DNA of 64,000 nt from Paraburkholderia sp. BL23I1N1. Lineage in GTDB: Bacteria; Pseudomonadota; Gammaproteobacteria; Burkholderiales; Burkholderiaceae. Of the stretch, positions 59,605-64,000 are shown in pieces. The first letter of the stretch is position 1. Every line of letters starts with the position of its first letter. The notes under the pieces were generated by a model, which saw only the letters and a program-made list of their open reading frames with translations, did no database searches and was not told the origin of the DNA. Location of the stretch: assembly GCF_003610295.1 (NCBI RefSeq), contig NZ_RAPV01000002.1, positions 992,001 through 1,056,000 on the forward strand, given 5' to 3'. The translations under genes were made by a program, and so were the position numbers.

Positions 59605-61098
59605 TTAAAACCGCGGCAAGTCCGGATGCGGCAGCAAGCCGCCGCGCACATGCATCTTGCCGTACTCTGCGCAACGCGCGCGGGTGGGAATGCCCTTGTC
59701 GGGATTGAGCAAGCCCGGCGCGTCAAAAGCGCGCTTGACCGCGTGGAATGTATCGCGCTCTTCGGGCGAAAACTGCACGCACATCGAATTGATTTTCTCG
59801 ATGCCCACGCCATGCTCGCCAGTCACCGTGCCGCCCAGTTCGACGCACGTTTCGAGAATGTCGCAACCGAACGCCTCGGCCCGGTGCCACTCGTCCTGGT
59901 CGTTGCCGTTGAAGAGGATCAGCGGGTGCATATTGCCGTCGCCGGCATGGAATACGTTGATGCAGCGCAAGCCATATTTCTTCTCCATGACCTCGATGCG
60001 CGCCAGCAACGGCCCGATACTGCGACGCGGCACGGTGCCGTCCATGCAGTAGTAGTCGGGTGAAATGCGGCCGGCCGCCGGGAACGCGTTCTTGCGCCCG
60101 GACCAGAAGCGCAGCCGTTCGGCTTCCGAGCGTGAAATCTGGATGCGGGTTGCGCCCTGTTCACGCAGCACTGCCGTCATGCGGACGATTTCGTCGGCCA
60201 CTTCTTCCGGCGTGCCATCCGATTCGCACAGCAGGATTGCCGCCGCGTCGAGGTCGTAGCCCGCGTTGACGAACTCTTCGACGGCGCGCGTGGCCGGTTT
60301 GTCCATCATCTCCAAGCCGGCCGGAATGATGCCCGCCGCAATGATGCCGGCGACCGCGTCGCCGCCTTTCACGACGTCGTCGAAACTGGCCATGATGACC
60401 TGCGCCGTCTGCGGTTTCGGGATCAGCTTGACGGTGACCTCCGTGACGATCGCGAACATGCCTTCGCTGCCGATCAGCACCGCGAGCAGGTCGAGCCCCG
60501 GCGCGTCCGGCGCGAGCGAACCGAATTCGACGATTTCGCCTTCCATCGTCACGGCGCGCACGCGCAGCACGTTGTGCACGGTGAGGCCGTATTTGAGACA
60601 GTGCACGCCGCCCGAATTCTCGGAGACGTTGCCGCCGATCGTGCAGGCAATCTGCGACGACGGATCGGGCGCGTAGTAAAGCCCGTAGGGCGCGGCGGCT
60701 TCGGAAATCGACAGATTGCGCACACCCGGTTGCACCGTGGCGGTCCGGGCGTACGAGTCGACCTCGACGATCTTGCGAAAGCGCGCGAGCGACACCACCA
60801 CGCCGTGACGAATCGGCATCGCCCCTCCGGACAGGCCAGTGCCCGCGCCGCGCGGCACGATCGGCACGTCGAGCCGGTGACAGATTTGCACGATGCGCTG
60901 CACCTGCGATTCCGTCTCCGGCAAGGCGACCGCGAGCGGCAGACGCCGGTAGGCAGCAAGGCCGTCGCAGTCGTAGGCGACGGTGTCTTCTTCGCGATAC
61001 AGCAGACAGTGGTTCGGCAGCACGGCCATCAGCGCCTGCACGACTTCGCGCTGGCGCTGGGCGAGAACTTCGGCCGTCAGTTCGACGGGTGCGTTCAT
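59605..61098 (-). CDS. glcD: Glycolate oxidase catalytic subunit GlcD
   Basis: A 497-residue FAD-linked oxidase that oxidises glycolate to glyoxylate with GlcE and GlcF. FAD-binding motifs: VPRGAGTGLSGGAMPI, CTIGGNVSENSGGVHCLKYG and LIGSEGMFAIVTEVTVKL; the C-terminal FAD-oxidase domain includes VFHAGDGNMHPLILF and TGEHGVGIEKI. ATG 61098 (MNAPVEL) follows GGAGAGAAG; the open frame continues to 61179 but that part is not conserved-looking. Confidence 0.95.
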   Translation of the reverse strand: MNAPVELTAEVLAQRQREVVQALMAVLPNHCLLYREEDTVAYDCDGLAAYRRLPLAVALPETESQVQRIVQICHRLDVPIVPRGAGTGLSGGAMPIRHGVVVSLARFRKIVEVDSYARTATVQPGVRNLSISEAAAPYGLYYAPDPSSQIACTIGGNVSENSGGVHCLKYGLTVHNVLRVRAVTMEGEIVEFGSLAPDAPGLDLLAVLIGSEGMFAIVTEVTVKLIPKPQTAQVIMASFDDVVKGGDAVAGIIAAGIIPAGLEMMDKPATRAVEEFVNAGYDLDAAAILLCESDGTPEEVADEIVRMTAVLREQGATRIQISRSEAERLRFWSGRKNAFPAAGRISPDYYCMDGTVPRRSIGPLLARIEVMEKKYGLRCINVFHAGDGNMHPLILFNGNDQDEWHRAEAFGCDILETCVELGGTVTGEHGVGIEKINSMCVQFSPEERDTFHAVKRAFDAPGLLNPDKGIPTRARCAEYGKMHVRGGLLPHPDLPRF

Positions 61099-61197
61099 AT
61101 GACTTCTCTCCTGGTGTCTTTCACACTGCGTGCCCGGTCTGGCCTGGTTGTCCGGCAGCGGGCATGGCCGCTGCCGCAACCGGGTGCTGATGACGCC

Positions 61198-62614
61198 TCA
61201 AGCTGCCCAGGAAAAGATCTTGCCCGGGTTCATCAGATTACGCGGATCGAGCGCGTGCTTGATGGAGCGCATCGTATCGACGGCGACTTCGCCGTGTTCT
61301 TCGAGCAGGAAGTTCATCTTGTGCAGACCCACGCCGTGCTCGCCGGTGCAGGTGCCGTCCATGCGCAGCGCGCGTTGCACGATACGATGATTCAAGCGCT
61401 CGGCTTCGACGAGCTCCTCCGGCTTGTTCGGATCGATCAGGATCGCGACGTGGAAATTGCCGTCGCCCACATGGCCGACGATCGGGCAGGGCAGCGGCGA
61501 CGCATTCAGATCCTGCTCAGTGTCCACCACGCATTCCGCGAGACGCGAGATCGGCACGCAGACATCGGTCGTGACGGCGCGGCAGCCGGGCTTCAGTTGC
61601 AGCATCGCGAAATAGGCGTTGTGGCGCGCGTTCCACAGGCGGCTGCGGTCTTCCGGCCGGGTCGCCCATTCGAAGCCTTCGCCGGCATTCTGCGCGGCGA
61701 TCTCCTGCACCAGTTCCGCTTGCTCTTTCACACCGGCTTCGGTGCCGTGGAATTCGAAGAAGAGCGTAGGCGCCTCACGCAACGTGAGATTCGAATGGCG
61801 ATTGATCGAGCGGATCGCGAGCGAGTCGACGAATTCGACGCGGGCGATCGGCACGCCCATCTGAATCGTTTCGATGACGGCACGCACCGCATCGCCCATC
61901 GATGGGAACGTGCATACCGCGGCCGAAACTGCTTCCGGCTGCGGATAGAGCCGGACGGTGATTTCGGTCATCACGCCGAGCGTGCCCTCGGAGCCGACGA
62001 ACAGACGCGTGAGGTCGTAACCCGCCGACGACTTGCGCGCTCGCGTGCCGGTTTTGATCACGCGGCCGTCGGCGAGGACCACCGTCAGCCCGAGTACGTT
62101 TTCGCGCATCGTGCCGTAGCGCACGGCATTGGTGCCCGAGGCGCGCGTGGCCGACATGCCGCCGATGCTCGCGTCAGCACCCGGGTCGATCGGGAAAAAA
62201 CAGGCCGGTGTCGCGTAGCGCTTCGTTCAACTGCTTGCGCGAGATGCCGGGTTCGACGGTGACGGTCAGGTCTTCGGCGTTGATCGACAACACGCGGTTC
62301 ATTTCCGACAGGTCGATCGATACGCCGCCCTGGACCGCCAGCAGATGTCCTTCGAGCGACGAACCGTTGCCATAGGGAATGACCGGTACGTTGTATTGGC
62401 CGCACAGCTTGACGATGGCTTGCACGTCTTCCGTATTGCGCGCGAATACGACGGCGTCGGGAAGTTGGGGATCGAAGGGTGATTCGTCGCGGCCATGGTG
62501 GGTACGCACGGCTTCTGCCGTGGACACGCGTTCGCCGAAAGCGGCTTTGAGGGCGCTCAGCAACTCGGCGGGAAACGGTCGGCGCAGCGGCGCCGGCGGC
62601 ACGGGATGATTCAC
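61198..62614 (-). pseudogene. FAD-linked oxidase broken by one-base shift
   Basis: Two minus-strand frames together encode one FAD-linked oxidase (lactate dehydrogenase/glycolate oxidase family). The first, 62614-62174, has NVPVIPYGNGSSLEGHLLAV and ends ...RDTGLFFP then DRPGC*. The second resumes as PIDPGADASIGGMSATRASG and runs to 61198 with LFVGSEGTLGVMTEI, VGHVGDGNFHVAIL and CTGEHGVGLHKMNFLL. The switch is at six As (62195-62200, T6 on the coding strand); with five Ts the frame is continuous, and total length 1417 nt is one over a multiple of three. Either a real inactivating slip or a base-call error. It is just upstream of glcD. Confidence 0.85.
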
Positions 62615-62754
62615 GCATGTCTCCTGATATTGCGGCAGAGCTGTTCTGCAGCTTGTGCTTCATTTTACGCCGATCGCCCGTGGGCCGGCGTCGGGGGTGG
62701 CTGCCGCTCCTATAATGGCGGTGGCCTCACGATGCGCGCAATATGGATAAACGC

Positions 62755-62814
62755 GGTGGTGAATAGGGTGGTGAATAGGGTGGTAAATGGGGCGGCTAAT
62801 AGGGTGGCTTATTA
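62755..62814 (+). repeat. Five 12-bp tandem repeats before cob gene
   Basis: Units GGTGGTGAATAG (twice), GGTGGTAAATGG, GGCGGCTAATAG and GGTGGCTTATTA follow each other without spacers and end 72 bp before the adenosyltransferase start. They become more divergent to the right. Confidence 0.8.
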
Positions 62815-62886
62815 ACCCGATTCGCCTTATGGAATCACCGGCGCCGCGTTGACGCATCGTCACTGAATGAATGCATGGGAGACATC

Positions 62887-63456
62887 ATGGGCAACCGCTT
62901 GAGCAAGATCGCCACTCGTACGGGCGACGACGGCACCACCGGTCTCGGCGACGGCCGCCGCGTGCGCAAAGACAGCGCGCGCATTGCCGCGATCGGCGAC
63001 GTCGATGAACTGAACTCGAACCTCGGCGTGTTGCTGTGCGAAACGCTGCCTGACACCGTGCGGGCGGCGCTGGTTGCGATTCAGCATGATCTGTTCGATC
63101 TCGGCGGTGAGCTTTGCATCCCCGGTCACACGATGATCACCGACAAACAGCTCGGCCAGCTCGACGACTGGCTGGCCGACTACAACGCTGCCCTGCCGCC
63201 CTTGAAGGAATTCATTCTTCCGGCGGGCTCGCGCGCGGCCGCGGTAGCGCACGTGTGCCGTACGGTGTGCCGGCGCGCCGAGCGGTCGATCGTCGCGCTG
63301 GGTGAAAGCGAGGCGATCAACGAGGCGCCGCGCCAGTATGTGAACCGTTTGTCCGACCTGCTGTTCGTGCTCGCACGCGTGCTTAATCGCGCGGACGGCG
63401 GCAGCGACGTGCTGTGGCAGCACGATCGTAGCGCGCCGGCTAACCCCGCGTTTTAG
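62887..63456 (+). CDS. ATP:cob(I)alamin adenosyltransferase
   Basis: A 189-residue PduO/EutT-type adenosyltransferase that makes adenosylcobalamin from cob(I)alamin and ATP. The N-terminal ATP-binding motif TRTGDDGTTGLGDGRRVRKD and the C-terminal RRAERSIVAL and QYVNRLSDLLFVLAR are characteristic. ATG 62887 is chosen over an ATG at 62875. No cobalamin riboswitch-like structure was recognised upstream; the upstream region holds the 12-bp repeats instead. Confidence 0.92.
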   Translation: MGNRLSKIATRTGDDGTTGLGDGRRVRKDSARIAAIGDVDELNSNLGVLLCETLPDTVRAALVAIQHDLFDLGGELCIPGHTMITDKQLGQLDDWLADYNAALPPLKEFILPAGSRAAAVAHVCRTVCRRAERSIVALGESEAINEAPRQYVNRLSDLLFVLARVLNRADGGSDVLWQHDRSAPANPAF

Positions 63457-63500
63457 CTCCTTCAAGCGGTGCGACAATCTGCCCGGGTCAAAACTTGTCT

Positions 63501-63529
63501 TTAAAAATGTATTGTAAATGCATCTTTAA
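63501..63529 (+). promoter_or_regulatory. Probable NsrR operator before hmp
   Basis: The A/T-rich dyad around AAAATGTATT and AATGCATCTTT resembles the NsrR consensus (AAGATGYATTT and its reverse complement). It sits directly before the ribosome site AAGGAG (63528-63533) of hmp. NsrR is a nitric-oxide-sensing repressor of hmp in many proteobacteria. Confidence 0.6.
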
Positions 63530-63541
63530 GGAGAAGTAGTT

Positions 63542-64000
63542 ATGACCACGCTCACCGCCGACCAGATCGCCCGCGTCAAAGCCACCGTGCCCGTGCTCGC
63601 CGTACACGGCACAACCATCACCAAACACTTCTACAAGCGCATGTTCGCGCATCATCCTGAGTTGAAGAACGTGTTCAACCAGACTCACCAGAAGAGCGGC
63701 AATCAGCCGGAAACGCTCGCGAAGGCGGTGTATGCGTATGCCGCCAATATCGACAACCTCGGCGCGCTGGGCCCGACCGTTTCGCGAATCGCTCACAAGC
63801 ACGTGAGTCTGAATATCCGGCCGGAGCAGTATCCGATCGTGGGCCGGCATCTGTTGGGTGCAATCGTTGATGTGCTTGGCGATGCGGTCGATCAGGAGAC
63901 GCTTGGCGCATGGGAAGCCGCTTATGGGCAGCTCGCGAATATCTTCATCGGCACGGAGGTCAAGCTCTACGAAGGCGCCGCGTGGAGTGGCTTCCGGCCG
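63542..64000 (+). CDS. hmp: Flavohaemoglobin (NO dioxygenase), 5' part
   Basis: The first 153 residues of a flavohaemoglobin; the remainder lies past the window edge. The globin domain is complete: proximal haem His85 in VSRIAHKHVSL, distal Tyr31 in KHFYKRMF, and a start (MTTLTADQIARVKATVPVLA) typical of Hmp. The full protein detoxifies nitric oxide to nitrate with NAD(P)H through a C-terminal FAD/NAD reductase domain, not seen here. The upstream NsrR-like site suggests induction by NO. Confidence 0.93.
   Translation, partial: MTTLTADQIARVKATVPVLAVHGTTITKHFYKRMFAHHPELKNVFNQTHQKSGNQPETLAKAVYAYAANIDNLGALGPTVSRIAHKHVSLNIRPEQYPIVGRHLLGAIVDVLGDAVDQETLGAWEAAYGQLANIFIGTEVKLYEGAAWSGFRP

Noticed and set aside
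62615..62886. Cobalamin riboswitch ahead of the adenosyltransferase
   Set aside because: No B12-box-like element or suitable paired structure was seen; the region is mainly tandem repeats.

Overview
The window is high-GC proteobacterial chromosome. Its gene content and order (glyQ-glyS-gmhB-plsC, yajC-secD-secF with tgt-queA, recG-oxyR-katA-dps-ubiA, glcDEF-yggS-proC) point to a Burkholderiaceae member, most likely Paraburkholderia, on the main chromosome. This placement is inferred from synteny and protein style; no database search was possible.

Layout. 1-7400: an edge-truncated MFS transporter divergent from a LysR regulator, then a TetR regulator, an alkyl-sulfatase-like metallo-hydrolase, a fatty acyl-CoA ligase (a plausible alkyl-ester catabolic unit), glyoxalase I and a small SnoaL-like protein. 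7488-12909 (minus): YgjP-like metallopeptidase, lysophosphatidate acyltransferase, heptose-bisphosphate phosphatase and glycyl-tRNA synthetase. 12910-17341 is a decayed accessory patch: a G-rich tract, a YD-repeat fragment, a frameshifted and 3'-truncated RHS gene, an unrecognised 109-aa gene and an FkbM methyltransferase gene carrying two in-frame amber codons. 17497-29354: glutamate-synthase-like flavoprotein, mnmA, Nudix hydrolase, the proton-translocating transhydrogenase operon pntAA-pntAB-pntB, a WYL regulator with a VOC protein, an RlmL-like rRNA methyltransferase and a Gcr-type membrane protein. 29448-30070 is a 0.6-kb element bounded by inverted repeats of about 190 bp. 30118-36101: split pqiA1-pqiA2-pqiB-pqiC, then cytochrome b561 with two YceI proteins. 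36400-37677: an MHS-type transporter.

37737-41628 is the most notable region: two group II introns that read best as a twintron. The outer intron has group IIC features (CGC triad in domain V, short 5' RNA, position immediately after a Rho-independent terminator) and carries a reverse transcriptase at 40172-41539. It is interrupted in domain IV, upstream of that gene, by an inner intron (38086-40110) with an AGC-triad domain V and its own reverse transcriptase (38725-40029).

41651-64000: secF-secD-yajC, tgt, queA, recG, then an oxidative-stress block (oxyR, a 46-aa small ORF, katA, a 63-aa small ORF, dps), ubiA, proC, yggS, the glycolate oxidase genes glcF-glcE-glcD, a second FAD-linked oxidase broken by one base in a homopolymer, a cobalamin adenosyltransferase, and the start of a flavohaemoglobin gene behind a probable NsrR operator. 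No tRNA, rRNA or CRISPR array was recognised.
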